Assembly (NCBI RefSeq): GCF_030254825.1
Contig: NC_083369.1
Span: forward strand, 128,019,262-128,083,261
Source: Meriones unguiculatus
Lineage: Eukaryota; Chordata; Mammalia; Rodentia; Muridae
Length of the DNA stretch: 64,000 nucleotides
Direction of reading: 5' to 3'
Position 1 is the stretch's first letter; every line of letters begins with the position of its first letter. The translations under genes and the position numbers were made by a program. This document shows, piece after piece, positions 24,946 to 36,702 of this stretch. The notes under the pieces are model-generated. The model saw only the letters and a list, made by a program, of their open reading frames with translations. It made no database searches and was not told the origin of the DNA.

Positions 24946-26454
24946 CCACTAAATATCCAAACTACCCAGCACAAGTATTACAAGTAAAGAAAGTATTACA
25001 AGTAAAGGAAAGGAAGATGTGTAAGGGTAAGAAACTATTCTTTTCTTGAATTCACAACATTCAGCATTATGAAATATGGTACTCTCTTGAAGCTAATTGA
25101 CTAGCTTCAGGAGTGTAACACTACCATTTGGCTTCTATAGCCTGCCAAGAAGACCCTTTGTTATGATCCAGGCATGAATACACACACCTGCATACACATG
25201 TATAAACACATTTGTATACAAACCTACACAGAAGTATATGGAAAGGAGCCAATTACAATTATAAGTATAGTGAGTAGTCACCAAATAACTGGTAACCAGT
25301 GACAGAAATGACATTGACATTTTCTTTACTATGAGAAAGATTTATCAAGATTTTTTCTACAAATACTTGTTCAAAGTTGAAAGCGAATGTAACTGGCACA
25401 GCAGGAATGATACAGAGATAGACCAGGATCAGAATTGTGGATTTGCCCTTTAATAGCCATGTGAGCATAAGTGAGCTACATAAACTCTTTGAACACATAT
25501 TTCCACGTCTTTAAAATACAGTTAACATAGCTTCCATAACTAGAAGGATTAAATGAGATAGTACAGTAAGAGCCGCTATCTGAGGACCCATATGTTAATA
25601 CCTATCAGGTCGCAGATCTATTTTGCATTTTATTTCTAATTTGGATAAAATATTTAAACTTCATTCTTACTCTTTCTGAAAAGATTACCAGGAGCACTCA
25701 TTTCTTATGCAAACAACTACTGGCCATTCAATCCTTACAGGAGGCTCTCCCAAATTTCTGTGCCTACTGCCAGTACTGCTATGTTACTTCAAGGCTGGGG
25801 AAAGATAGAGTTTGTCCTTGAGGGAGCTCTAGAATATGAACAGCAGGCTTCCAGGAGGTACCAGGGAAATCTGTTTTTAGAATGTATTTGAAAAATAGTT
25901 TAAATATGAAATGATGATGCACCTGACATTTGCAGTATGTCTTACCATCAGTAGCTTAATTTTACTTATTTATTCAACAGATATTGAAATCTGTGTGCAA
26001 ACTCTTGGGCTATAATGAAAAAGAAAATAGCGTATGTCTTGTTTTGTGGAGTACAGGTTTTTTCTGGGGTGAGATCCAGAAAGGATGGGTATGACCTAGA
26101 CACTGAAAGCAAGAAGTATGTTGCTGAGGTGAAAGAATTGAAGAAGCTGACGTTCTGAGAGCAAGCCAGGCTGCCAGCTGTACTCCATTTTCTGAGCTCA
26201 GGATTAGACAGCTTGGTAGACAAAACAAAGACATGTGGCAAGGAGCCAGTCATTCTTCCTTGGGGATGTTTGCAGTTCAGGAACTAAAAAAAGATGACTG
26301 CCTGCACAACAATTGGAGAAATACAGGAAGTGGCCTGATCCCATTGTATATGTATTGGTGCAGTCTGGAAAGGGAAGCAGATAATGGATTGAATGGTTCT
26401 CTGTATGTCTGGTACTTAGTGGGGAACTAAGCAGATGGCTACTTTTAGTAATGA

Positions 26455-26605
26455 AGGGTGGGTGTGGTAAGATATGCCTATACTCCTAGCAAGTGAGAGG
26501 TAGAGGAGGAAGTTCAGGAGGAAGATCCTAAACTACTTGAGTTTGAAGTCATCCTTTTCTATATGAGGCCTTGTCTCAAAAACAAAAGAACAAAAAAGAT
26601 GAAAT
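26455..26605 (+). repeat. B1 SINE (decayed)
   Basis: GGGTGTGGTAAGATATGCCT and TATGAGGCCTTGTCTCAAAA, with a tail of A-rich AACAAAAGAACAAAAA. Confidence 0.7.
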
Positions 26606-26796
26606 GGTATAGGGTGGATATGTTTGAAGGAAAATGTGTATTTATCAGGGTTGTGAAGGCTGTATGGTGCAGAGACTGTGTGGCTTCTTGCAGATGTTAG
26701 AAAGGAGCCATGCAATGAATATTTCTGGCCTGTATTCTAATACTCTCCCATCTCTGTGTCTGAAGACATCTACCATACTTTGGTTTTATCTTACAG

Positions 26797-26910
26797 TATG
26801 GCCCAACCAGAATCTATCAACCAGGCCAGATAATAGATCGAGCAGTTCTCAATGTGTATGGGGACTTATCAGAATGGCGAGCAGATTGCTACCTGTGGGA
26901 TAAATACCAG
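26797..26910 (+). CDS. Efhc2: Efhc2 exon 6: insert within DM10 domain 2
   Basis: 114 nt, 38 whole codons, phase 0 at both ends. The acceptor is GGTTTTATCTTACAG and the donor CCAG|GTGAGG. The translation contains RIYQPGQIIDRAVLNVYGD and ADCYLWDKYQ. This segment makes DM10 domain 2 longer than domains 1 and 3 in EFHC proteins. It is the most divergent exon against the human sequence as I know it (around DLSEWRADCY), but it has no stop or frameshift. Confidence 0.94.
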
Positions 26911-27658
26911 GTGAGGATCCTGTGTTTTATACTGATTCTAATGTGAATTTTGAGAAACCTGGATGTTGGGGTGAATTGTATATTCTTGCCTTGTGAGGTA
27001 GTGAATGAAATCAAGAAGTACATAAATGTATGCATTCTATTGCTCTTTGTCAATAATAAACATACTTAAATGCATATAGAAATATATTCATTGTATTGTT
27101 TGGGCAAGTACTGCAGTGTCAAAATAATGCTTAGATGAACTGAAATGATAGCAAAGTTGTGAACATGCTTGCTGTACAAATGTGAAGATATAAGTATAAC
27201 CACCCCCAACCAATGTAAAATCACACACAGTAATGTTCATCTATGGTTAATGTTCATCCTATTGGTGATATGAAAAGCTGAGGCAGGCGAATCCTCAGCT
27301 GCTCAAAGACTAACTGCTCTGGCATCAACAGTGCCTAACAACAAAGAGATCCTTTGTCAAATAAGGTAGAAGATGAGTTTCCACATCCATGGTTGTCCTC
27401 TGACTTCCATATACTGTCCTTGGCATGTGTGCATCTATACTCAACAGGAATCACACACATGAGCACACATATACTTGTGCAACACATATCATACACATAT
27501 ATACACAAAATGATTAAAAATTAGTTCTTAGGTTTGATTTTAAAATTTAGTTATAAATGATATAATTAAGGTGGTTTTTATAAATTCTTTCATGGGAAAC
27601 ATCATGTAGTTCTTGGATAGATACATAGGGCCAATGATATATTCCTCTGTTTTATCAG
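26911..27658 (+). other. Efhc2: Efhc2 intron 6
   Basis: 748 bp. A decayed B4/B3-like SINE occupies about 27255-27500: GGTTGTCCTCTGACTTCCAT, then CACACACATGAGCACACATA. The rest is unrecognised AT-rich DNA. Confidence 0.7.
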
Positions 27659-27797
27659 CTAGGAAAAATTGAGCAAGAGTTTTACACAGACCGGGACCTG
27701 TCTATAGGTGCCACCATCAATGTGTGGGGAAGAAAAGTCCTCCTTTGTGACTGCGATGAGTTTACCAAGACCTATTACAAGACAAAGTATGGAATTG
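27659..27797 (+). CDS. Efhc2: Efhc2 exon 7: end of DM10 domain 2
   Basis: 139 nt. It is in phase 0 and leaves one nucleotide. The acceptor is CTCTGTTTTATCAG and the donor ATTG|GTAAGT, a near-perfect donor. It encodes LGKIEQEFYTDRDLSIGA, TINVWGRKVLLCDCDEFT and KTYYKTKYGI, the final strands of DM10 domain 2. The IGATINVWG segment parallels VGATVNING in exon 10, which supports the repeat-domain reading from the sequence itself. The intron before it is only 748 bp, the shortest in the window. Confidence 0.97.
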
Positions 27798-28764
27798 GTA
27801 AGTGATACTCATGATGGTTAGAAAATATTTTTTAACACTTTAATTGCTTTATACTCTAGTTAAGAATTTGCTTTTTTCTCTTCATATTAAAAAAAAACAA
27901 GCTCTATAAGCAGACTTATTGTCTTCATGTCAGAGGTAAAGAAACTGAGACCCTTTAAGCTCAATTTGCCATGGTTATGCAGTAGAGAGAAAGAGACTCA
28001 TGCCAGGGCCTTCCATTTCCCCTTGTAATTTGCTTTCTCACTATGGTACACAGTATTGTGGTGAGACACTTGAACCAGAAATGTTAAATCCATTTCATTT
28101 AATTCTTGCTTAGCACAATGAATGTCACTCACTTGAGTTTTCTAGTGACATCTCATATACCAGTTAGCTTTGCATTTCCTGGTGAGTCCCAGCTAGGTTT
28201 CCTGTTTCTCTTTTCATATGTATCAATTCAGCACTAGGCAAGTAAATTCAGCTTAGTGAAAACTAGTGATTTATTAAGTACTTATTATGTGTAGGTCAGT
28301 GCAATAGGCTGAAGGTGATGCAGAGTTATGGAAGAGGTTTATAGACTAGAAAAGGGGATCTGGGACCTGCAGCAAACATTGTACATTATGTGAGGCTAGA
28401 AGGAGGCAGAAGATGTGTTATAAAATCTAATATCCAAATCTTCATTTGTCAAACTCTCACCCTCAGTCTCCCGAAGTTCTGACAGCCAGCTCTACCTGCT
28501 TCCTATGTTTTGTCTCTATCCATGGTTCTCACACCTGCTGCTGTTGGAATGGATACGATTTGCTGACCTACCAGGGTGGGGGTTGGAATTGATGTGATGG
28601 TGCCTAGTCCTCTATGTAATCCTCCTTCAGTGCATGCAGGGAATTGGTTCTAGCCCTTCCTCTTTATCTACATCTGAGGGATGCCTAAGACTATTACATG
28701 AGATGATATAGGATTTGCAAAGAATCTATACTCATCCTCCTGTATACTCTTTTATGTGTTCACT

Positions 28765-28890
28765 CACTCATTCATTAAATTTGAGACACAGTCTCATCAT
28801 ATTACTCAGTCTGGTCTTGAACTTGCAATCCTTCCACTTTAGCCTTTTTAGTAATTTGGGTAACAAGCAGGTTATTGTGCCTTGCTACTT
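28765..28890 (-). repeat. B1 SINE (decayed)
   Basis: TTGAGACACAGTCTCATCAT and CAGTCTGGTCTTGAACTTGC are a reversed B1 head. The left part is eroded. Confidence 0.7.
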
Positions 28891-29013
28891 GAAATCAATT
28901 TCATATTACTTGTGATAGCTAATTCAATATGAATGCTATATAATAGTTGTTAGTATTTAGGGGAAATGATAGGAAAAGAATTTATATATGATCAATACTA
29001 CTACCGTCCTTTT

Positions 29014-29216
29014 AAAAATCCAAGGTGGGGGGGGGGGCTGGAGAGATGGCTCAGTGGTTAAGAGCACTGTCTGCTTTTACAAAGGACCCGAGTTCAATTT
29101 TCAGCATCCACATGGCAACTCACAACTGTCTGTAACCCCAATTTCAAGGGATCTAACACCTTCACACTAATGCACATGAAATAAAATTAAATAGACTGAA
29201 AAAAATCCAAGGTGGG
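29014..29216 (+). repeat. B2 SINE with perfect 16-bp target duplication
   Basis: The body (29030-29200) reads GGCTGGAGAGATGGCTCAGT, TTCAGCATCCACATGGCAAC and CACAACTGTCTGTAACCCC, and ends ATAAAATTAAATAG. Flanking copies of AAAAATCCAAGGTGGG lie at 29014-29029 and 29201-29216 and are identical. A run of about 12 G marks the left junction. Confidence 0.97.
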
Positions 29217-29309
29217 CTGAATTTGAGCATGTGTGCTACACTGACATGCAGATTAATGTGGACCTTTGGGAACAGTGGAATATTTACTTAAAAATGCTCT
29301 CTGAGTAGT

Positions 29310-29556
29310 AAGATGAAGCTGAACAACTACAGTTTCTTTTAAATAAGATGCTTGGGTATTTTGTTTCATTTTTACAAATTTTTGTCATATTTATATTTTG
29401 CTTATTTGTCTTGATTTTCATTTTGTGTTTATCAGGCTTTGTTTTGTTTTTGGGAGAGAGGGCTAGAATATAAAATTAGGTGGGTGTGGAGGTGAGAAGG
29501 ACCTGGGAGGAATTAGAGGAGAGGAAAACGTAAGTAAAATATATTGTATGAAAAAA
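29310..29556 (+). mobile_element. Lx-type L1 3' UTR end, sense
   Basis: TTGGGAGAGAGGGCTAGAAT, AGGTGAGAAGGACCTGGGAG and AATATATTGTATGAAAAAAG resemble an Lx L1 terminus. Its A-tail runs directly into the younger L1 that begins near 29551. Confidence 0.65.
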
Positions 29557-31105
29557 GCAACAAATCAAGTAATCCAATTTTAAAAATGGGGAACAGAGCT
29601 AAACAGAGAATTCTCAATAGAGGAATATCGAATGACAGAGAATCACTTAAAGAAATGTTCAATGTCCTTAGTCATCAGGGAAATGCAAATCAAAACAACC
29701 CTAAAAAGGATGCAGAGATGGCTCAGTGGTTAAGAGGAATCACTGTTCTTCCTAAAGGTCCTAAGTTCAATTCCCAGCACCTACATGGCAACCCACAACT
29801 TTCTGGTGCCATCTTCTGGAGTGCAGATGTACATACATACGCATGTTCACAAAATATATAAATAATCCTTTTTAAAAAATACCCTAAATATTTCACCTTA
29901 CACCCATCAGAATGGCTAAGATCAAGAACTCAAGTGACAACACATGCTGGAGAGGATGTGGAGAAAGGTGAACCCTCCTCCATTGCTGGTGGGAATGTAA
30001 ACTTATACAATCTCTTTGTAAATCTATCTGGTGCTTTCTCAGACAAATAGGAATAGTGCTACCTGAAGATCCAGCTATATCACTCCTAGGCATATATCCA
30101 AAAGGTGCTCAAGTGTACAACAAGGACATTTGCTCAGCCATGTTCATGGCAGCTTTATTCATAATAGGCAGATTCTGGAAACAACCCAAATGTCCCTCAC
30201 TGGAGGAATGGATACAGAAATTGTGGTACATTTACACAATGGAATACTACTCAGCAATTAGAAACAAGAAAATCATGAAATTTGCAAGCAAAAGGTGGAA
30301 ACTAGAAAAGATTATCCTGAGTGATGTATCCCAGAAGTAGAGAGACACACCTGGTATATATTTACTTATAAGTGGATATTAAACATATAATATAGGATGA
30401 ACATACTAAAATCTGCACACCTAAGGAAGCTAAGCATGAAGGAGGACCCAGGGTAAGATGACCAATCCTCATTCAGAAAGGCATACTGGATGGTCATTAG
30501 AAGAGGGAGAAAACAGGGAACAGGACAGGAGCCTACCACAGAGGGCCTCTGAAAGACTCTACCCAGCAGGGTATCAAAGCAGATGCTGAGACTCATAGCC
30601 AAACTTTGGGCAGAGTGCAGGGAATCTTATGAAAGAAGGGGGAGATGACAGACCTGGAGGGAATAGAAGCTGCAAAAGGAGAGCAAAAGAACCAAAATAT
30701 TTGGGCCCTGGGATAATTTCTGAGACTGATATTTCAACCAAGGACCATGCATGTAGATAATCTAGACCCCCTGCTCAGATGTAGCCCATGGCAGGTCAGT
30801 ATCCAAGTGGGTTCCTTAGTAATGGGAACAGGGTATGTCTCTAACATGAACTCAGTGGCTGGCTCTTTGATCACCTCCACCTGACAGGGGAGCAGCCTTA
30901 ACAGGCCACAGAGGAAGACAATGCAGCTAGTCCTAATGAGACCTGATAGATTAAGGTCAAAGAAAGGGGAGGAGGACCACCCTTATCAGTGGACTGGGGG
31001 AGGGAAAAGGAGGAGAAGAGGGAGCTAGGTTGGGATTGGGGGGCCACAGCTGGCATACAAAGTGAATAATTTGTAATTAATAAAAAATAAATTAATAAAA
31101 AGAAC
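29551..31105 (+). mobile_element. L1 3' fragment, sense, interrupted by B2
   Basis: It begins in ORF2 (AAGTAATCCAATTTTAAAAA) and is split by a B2 at 29706-29880. It continues through the cysteine region and CACAATGGAATACTACTCAG into the 3' UTR, ending in AATTAATAAAAAATAAATTAATAAAAA. An open 94-codon stretch at 30056-30340 is the ORF2 C-terminal part. Confidence 0.95.
29698..29888 (+). repeat. B2 SINE nested in L1, 8-bp target duplication
   Basis: The B2 body is 29706-29880: GCAGAGATGGCTCAGTGGTT, AGTTCAATTCCCAGCACC, CATCTTCTGGAGTGCAGATG, tail TTTTTAAAAAAT. ACCCTAAA flanks it at 29698-29705 and 29881-29888. L1 sequence resumes without loss on the far side. Confidence 0.95.
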
Positions 31106-31719
31106 CAAATAAGATGCATTTCAAAGTCACACTGACTTTTTAATGCTTCTTTTAACATGTTAAAAGTTCTATTTATCAAAGAATATTACACAGCATCTTT
31201 TTAAGTCTTCATACTACACAAATGACTATAGAGTATATCTATGGCTGAATCTTGAGAAATAGATTGATCTTCTCTAATAATCTTTACATTTACTTTTTCT
31301 TATTTTTGTAAAGTTAAAGACTATACTTCATGTTACTTAAATGGCGTTATTTCTGGTTTTTAACAAATTAAAGAATTGATCTAATTTTTCTTTATTAGTT
31401 GCTATCCCACGTTCTTAAAATATTTATAAGGTTGAGAAACTTTTCTATGTACTGTAACGGTTGACGTAAACATTAAAAGCAATTTTAATGAATATTCTGT
31501 TCATTATTAATATGATTATAAGAGTGATAATTTCACTTATAATTCATCTGGTTTTAAAAATTGATAAAGAATTTTATACATTATTTTTGGGTTACTGAAG
31601 TCCAAACCAGGACAATGTACCACCAGTAATTGTGGTCTTGGAAGAAAGCAGGAAGAGGTTGTGTGTATGTGTGGGAATGTGTGTGTGGTCCTGTTGGTGG
31701 GTACATGTGTGTGTGTAGT

Positions 31720-31968
31720 GGCAAGAGATCATTGTTGTGTATTTTCCTTAATACCTCTTTACCTTATTTTTGAGACCAGACTCTCAATGAACCTAGACTT
31801 CATCAGTTCTTTTAGACTGGCTAGCCAGTAAGCCCCATCCCCCATTGGTTATATTATAGGCATATGCTGTCATGCTTTGTTTTTGCATGGATGCTTGGTC
31901 TAGAACTCAGATATTCATGATTGTACAGCAACTTTGCCAATGGACTCATCTCATCTCCCCAGCCACCA
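31720..31968 (-). repeat. B4/RSINE1-like SINE (decayed)
   Basis: AGACCAGACTCTCAATGAAC, GACTGGCTAGCCAGTAAGCC and ATCTCATCTCCCCAGCC at the end fit a reversed B4-type element. Confidence 0.6.
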
Positions 31969-32115
31969 GGGGCATCTCTAATGCATTATTCAGCTATAGA
32001 ACTTTAAACCTTTTGTCTTACCACAGTAAAGTTCCAACTTATTTTAGAGGGAAAAAATGGCAGTCAAAGGAGTTGGCCACAATTCAAAGAAGGTGTATGG
32101 ATATCTGTTTACCTT

Positions 32116-32561
32116 GATTTTGTTTAGACAAACTTACTTTATTTAGTGTCATTAAATGCTTCTACCTCCCTTCCAACACATCAACACCGGATAGGGCAGA
32201 AAGAAGGTTAATGGGGACAGGGGCAGAGTTCTCTCTGCTACTTCCTGTTGGGGAGGGTCCTAGGATTCTTTTGGAGGCAATATCAGTATCAGTCATCCAG
32301 AAATCCAGAAGTTCAGGTAATCAGCAAATCAGCAAACAGCTAATGCAGCAGCATTATGAACTAGTAGCAAGCAATCCTCCAAGCAGCATGCCTTCTTCCT
32401 CTGGGATGTCATTATTTATACTCCTCAAAGCCCTCAGAATTCAACTAATTCCACCTGGCAAAGACCACACCCTGCATGAGACACTTACCAGGTGTGGACA
32501 AACTTGGAATTTTAACTAAAACCTGTTAACACATAATAAACCAAACATTCACAACAGATTT
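32116..32561 (-). mobile_element. solo LTR of an endogenous retrovirus-like element (5-bp target duplication)
   Basis: The LTR body is 32121-32556, TG...CA at its ends, 436 bp. GATTT flanks it on both sides (32116-32120 and 32557-32561). Read on the - strand it has TATAAATA (32413-32420) and AATAAA near its 3' end (about 32138-32144). It has no internal coding region, so it is a solo LTR. A 5-bp duplication is usual for the ERVL/MaLR class. Family naming is not possible here. The last 100 bp (about 32130-32230) resembles the repeat at 40142-40687. Confidence 0.8.
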
Positions 32562-32875
32562 TTTTTTAATTTAATGTCGAAGTACAAAGCTTGATAGAAT
32601 TCTGAGGGACATTTGAACCTTTGTATGAGAGGTAGTCTCATAGAACGATGAGATGGTAAGGAGATGGCAATTCCATAGATGTCTTGCACAGTCTTTTTGA
32701 GTGCAACTTCTGCATCAACCACTGTGTCCATCTTGCTGTTGGCTTGCCTGCCAAGATGGGGTAGTTCACTCCCTCATTGTTGATGTACACCAAACAGACT
32801 GGCAAGTAGAGTCTGTTGGTCTTTGCTATAAATAAAGATTTCAAAGATTCAAGGGGCATAGATTGTCTTTCTTGT
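32562..32875 (-). pseudogene. possible processed retrocopy of an unidentified transcript
   Basis: On the - strand an A-run (complement of T at 32558-32568) follows a stretch with ATTAAA. Upstream of it are two overlapping open segments of 73 and 60 codons (32638-32859, 32549-32731) in different frames, as if one frameshift separated them. Readable pieces are LYLPVCLVYINNEGVNYPIL and KKTVQDIYGIAI. I do not recognise the parent. It may instead be non-coding repeat DNA. Confidence 0.3.
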
Positions 32876-33024
32876 ACTAAGAAGACCTAGATTTGATTTT
32901 TAACTGTTCTTATGTAGGAATTTATGCCTTAGGTTATTTATTAATAAGATTATTCTACTTTGTACTCTCTTTTCTCTGACCCTTTATCCTCTCTCTTCTG
33001 TCTTCTTTCCTCTCTCTTACACTG

Positions 33025-33155
33025 TCTTGTTATTGTAGTCCTGACTGACTACTCACTACTCATGAAACATAATCTGCCCATAAACTTATGGCAATCTTCC
33101 TTACTCGGTCTCACAGTACTGGGATTTATAGGAATATACCACTGTACCTAGCTTG
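33025..33155 (-). repeat. B1 SINE (decayed)
   Basis: CTCGGTCTCACAGTACTGGG, then ATTTATAGGAATATACCACT, a reversed B1 left part. Confidence 0.6.
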
Positions 33156-34957
33156 TAGTAATATTTTCTGATCATTGATTTTGGTGATTGCAATCCAAAA
33201 GCAGTAACATAATCACCACTCATTCCCAATAGTTTGAGTACTTATATTGAGATTAAGGTTTAACAAGCATTTTTAAGTGCCTTTCATTTTCTACAATCAA
33301 CCCTGGCCACCTCTGAGCTATCAGAACCAGAAAGACGAGAACATGGAAGAAGAAAAGTCAGTGATCACTTGAGGAAATTGTAGCAGCAGAGATAGAACTG
33401 ATTTATGGTCTTACCATGTAACCTTGATAGACTTCACAGTTTTATATCTTTCACCCCCTACCCCCTCATGAGTTTGAAGATGGTTTAAAAATAGCTCTGA
33501 CATTGTATAATTCACTAATTGTTTAACCTAGTTACTAACTACCAAAGGAGATGGATTTCCTTTTAAGTTAAGGATGGTTGCATAGTTTTCAAGGTTCTTC
33601 CTTTATAGGGGCTCTAGTCTAAAGCCCTGGCCTAATTTTGTCTTAGTAGTCTGACATTCTTTGGCATGAAACATTTCTTCAAAATTATTTAAGCTCCAGA
33701 TTTCGTAAAGTCTGGATCCATCTGTGGGTTGTTAGATCATATAAGATGAACATCTACCTGAGATGGTAAGTAGACTCCGTGTCTATACACAGAATCTCTG
33801 CAATTTGTCAAGAATCTAGTTAGTTGTGGATAGGCTCTCACTTGTAAACATTCAACATATGTGTACAAGTCATTTGAAATTAGAGAAATCAGTGTATTTG
33901 AAAGATATGAGTGTTTTAGTGTCTACTCAAAATCCAGTTTTAGAATACATTAGGAGAATTGCTTTGTACAAAAGGGTGTTGTTCCTTTTCATTTGCTCAA
34001 CATTTCTCAGTACCTGAAGTAGGTACTGTTGATGGGGTGATGAAAACCCAACGACGGCAAACTTCTCTTTTACATATAATTCTGTGGCTTTGTGAACCTG
34101 TGTGAGCTACCCAGGAAGATGGGATTTAAAGCCGAATCTTGAGCCAGGGTTTCCAAAACTAATCTAAAATGATGTTATAAAAGTCATGGTTAATGATGTG
34201 GAACAGTTCTCCCTTTTTATACACTAGATGGCACTGTAGGTGCAGAGGAAAGCTCTAAATTGATTCTTTTGTTAAATTTGTTGCAAAAATTAGCTATTTG
34301 AGAAAAAACACCATGTTTTTAAGATCTGTAATGAAGGGTGGAGAAAATATTCTTAATGACTTTGTAATTAAGACTCAGAATTTTCTGTAAGTGCACTCAG
34401 ATTAGTGTACAGTGTAATCTTTTAGTTAGTGCACTCACATTAGCGTGTAGAGTTGTATGTATATGCCCTCTGTTGCTCAGGCCCCGATTTTCTGATTGCA
34501 TAAAACTTCCTTGCCATTTCAATGGTTCTTGCACTGGAACAAAAGTGTATTTTTATTTAACGGGGAGCAAGGACAGTGTCTACTGCAGTTCAATTTTTAA
34601 AGTTTGAGCTTTTCCCTTATTTCCAAGATGTGACTTTAATCACAAAATGAGCATTAGGAGATGATCACAAGACTCTGTAAGGACACTGGTTATCCGTTTT
34701 CACTAAGCCACTGAGAACTATTTGATTGAAGCTCTTTTGTCACCCTGTCTGCTGTGAACAATTTCTGTTAAGATGGAACAATACTCTACTGGGGATTGTG
34801 CCTCAGAAAATCTGACACAAAGGGCTCTAGGAAATCTAAGAAAAGTTGAAAGCTGAGAATGTTTTCAAATTAGAATTAGAAATGGCTTCACACTCTGCGT
34901 TTTGATGAATTAAACGATGTACTTCAATTGTTGAATTGACTACTTTAGATGACAATT

Positions 34958-35472
34958 TTTTTTATTAATTACAGTTTTTTCACTTTGTATCCCCCCTGTA
35001 GCTCCCTCCTTCTTCCCCTCCCAATCCCACCCTCCCTCCTCCTTCTCCACCCATGTCCCTTTCCAAGTCCACTGATGGGGGAGGTCCTCCTCCCCTTCCT
35101 TCTGATCCTATTCTATCAGGTCTCATCAGGAGTGGCTGCATTGTCTTCCTCTGTGGCCGGCTAAGGCTGCTTCCTCCTCAGTGGGAGGTGATCAAAGAGC
35201 AGGCCAATCAGTTCATGTCAGAGGCAACCCCTCTTCCCATTACTATGGAACCCACTTGGACACTGAATTGCCATGGGTTACATCTGTGCAGGAGTTCTAG
35301 GTTATCTCCATGCATGGTACTTGGTTGGAGTATCAATCTCAGGAAAGACCCCTGGGCTCAGATATTTTGGTTCTGTAGTCCTCCTTGTGGAGCTCCTGTC
35401 CTTTCCAGGTCTTACTATCTCCCTCTTCTTTCATAAGATTCCCTGCACTCTGCCCAAAGTTTGCCTATAAGA
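34958..35472 (-). mobile_element. L1 3' end fragment, antisense
   Basis: TTTTTTTATTAATTACAG, TCCACTGATGGGGGAGGTCC, ACTGAATTGCCATGGGTTAC, GGAGCTCCTGTCCTTTCCAG and GCACTCTGCCCAAAGTTTG. It is the complete terminal 500 nt of the muroid L1 3' UTR and is little decayed. Confidence 0.95.
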
Positions 35473-36536
35473 TGCATATTTTTTTTTAATGGTAGTATGT
35501 ACCAACATTTTGGTTGTTTTCTTCTATTATAAGTTTTACCGTGGAAAAGGAAATATTTACAACTGTAGAACTTTCTATATTCCCCACTGAAATGCCTATC
35601 AAGCTTGGGGTAGACATAGAAAGAGGTCTCTGTGTTTTAATTTTTTCTTGGGCAGTATTCTAGAATTTTTGCCATTCTAAGAACAGTGACTTATGTTATT
35701 TGTGCCAAAAAGCTTCTTTTAGATTACACAGTCCCATAAATGATTACTCAAGAACTTCTAGAGATATTATAAGTTTGCCACAACTTCTCCATTCTTACCC
35801 ATAGTAAGTAAAAAACAAATTCAACAGTATTGACCCCATCACATTTCCTTTGGTTGAAGGAAATTTGGTATCCTTAACTGTTTGGTTTTTCCTTCATTAT
35901 AACTACCATTGCAGTTTTTTCTTGAGCAATAAGTAACCTGGAGCAGTAGCTGGTGACAGGAAGGGGATTTTATTTTTCTGTTTGGTTTTTAGTAGACAGC
36001 AAAGTACAGTGTCTTAAAGTTGAATTGGAGGCTAGTGAGAGGTCTTAAATGTAGATCTAAGAAGGAAGATCTGGCTGATAGGTAAAGTTAAAGGGAAAAC
36101 AGAATTCAGTTCTATTTGGAAAATAAGTTTTATTCATGAGTGTTAACTGAAGAGAGAAGCAGAACAAATTACAGGTTAAATTATGGACTTGATGGCACAA
36201 AGTTTCAAGTTTGAGTTTTTATATAATAAGAAAAATCAAGGGAAGAGCAAAATAATATTCAGAAATGTGGAATTGAGGACAAAAAAGAAATGTTTACTTA
36301 TTTGACAAAGATTTCTGTTTCTTTTTTCTCTTTTGAAGCAATGACTATTAAGTGAACTCTGTGGTTTTATAAATATGATTGAAACCAGCTCTTATAGGAT
36401 TTTACCCTGTTTTGTTTGAAAGAGTTTAAAATAGTCTACAAAATCTCCATGTTCATCTTGAAATAACAACACACCATTCAAAACAGCCATAATCGGGGCA
36501 AAAAATGATGTTTTGTTTGCCTTTGTTTTGTTATAG

Positions 36537-36702
36537 ATAACTTTACGCCCATTCCGCGCAAGCCTCCTCCTCTTCCAAAAATAGAAAGGAAATATCCACC
36601 TTACAATGGCTTTGGATCTGAAGAAGATTCTTTCCGTTCCTGTGTAGGCCTCAAGCCCACACCTCATCGGAAGAACTTCAGAAAACTCATGGAACTAGAC
36701 AG
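36537..36702 (+). CDS. Efhc2: Efhc2 exon 8: linker between DM10 domains 2 and 3
   Basis: 166 nt. It takes one nucleotide from exon 7 and leaves two. The acceptor is TTTGTTTTGTTATAG. The donor GACAG|GTGCCT has C at +5 and is weak. The product is a proline-rich basic linker: DNFTPIPRKPPPLPKIERK, YPPYNGFGSEEDSFRSC, then KPTPHRKNFRKLMELD. The last AG joins the first C of exon 9 to give Ser. The exon is isolated, with 8.7 kb of intron before it and 16 kb after, both loaded with L1. Confidence 0.95.

Larger units (their letters stand above)
23815..26796 (+). other. Efhc2: Efhc2 intron 5
   Basis: 3.0 kb. It has an L1 3' fragment starting 110 nt after exon 5, directly followed by a dispersed repeat, and a B1. 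24977-25015 holds a short duplicated unit (CAAGTAAAGAAAGTATTA). I recognise nothing in 25020-26450 or 26605-26796. Confidence 0.8.
27798..36536 (+). other. Efhc2: Efhc2 intron 7
   Basis: 8.7 kb. It holds SINEs, nested L1 and B2 copies, a solo LTR, a retrocopy-like stretch and an antisense L1 end, listed separately. I recognise nothing in 27800-28760, 31110-31715, 33170-34955 or 35480-36536. The last of these leads to exon 8. Confidence 0.8.

Noticed and set aside
29030..29200. tRNA gene, because of A and B box-like motifs
   Set aside because: The B2 body follows the tRNA-like head. It and the other SINE heads are retrotransposons, not tRNA genes.
35053..35436. 127-codon + frame
   Set aside because: It lies wholly in the reversed L1 3' UTR.
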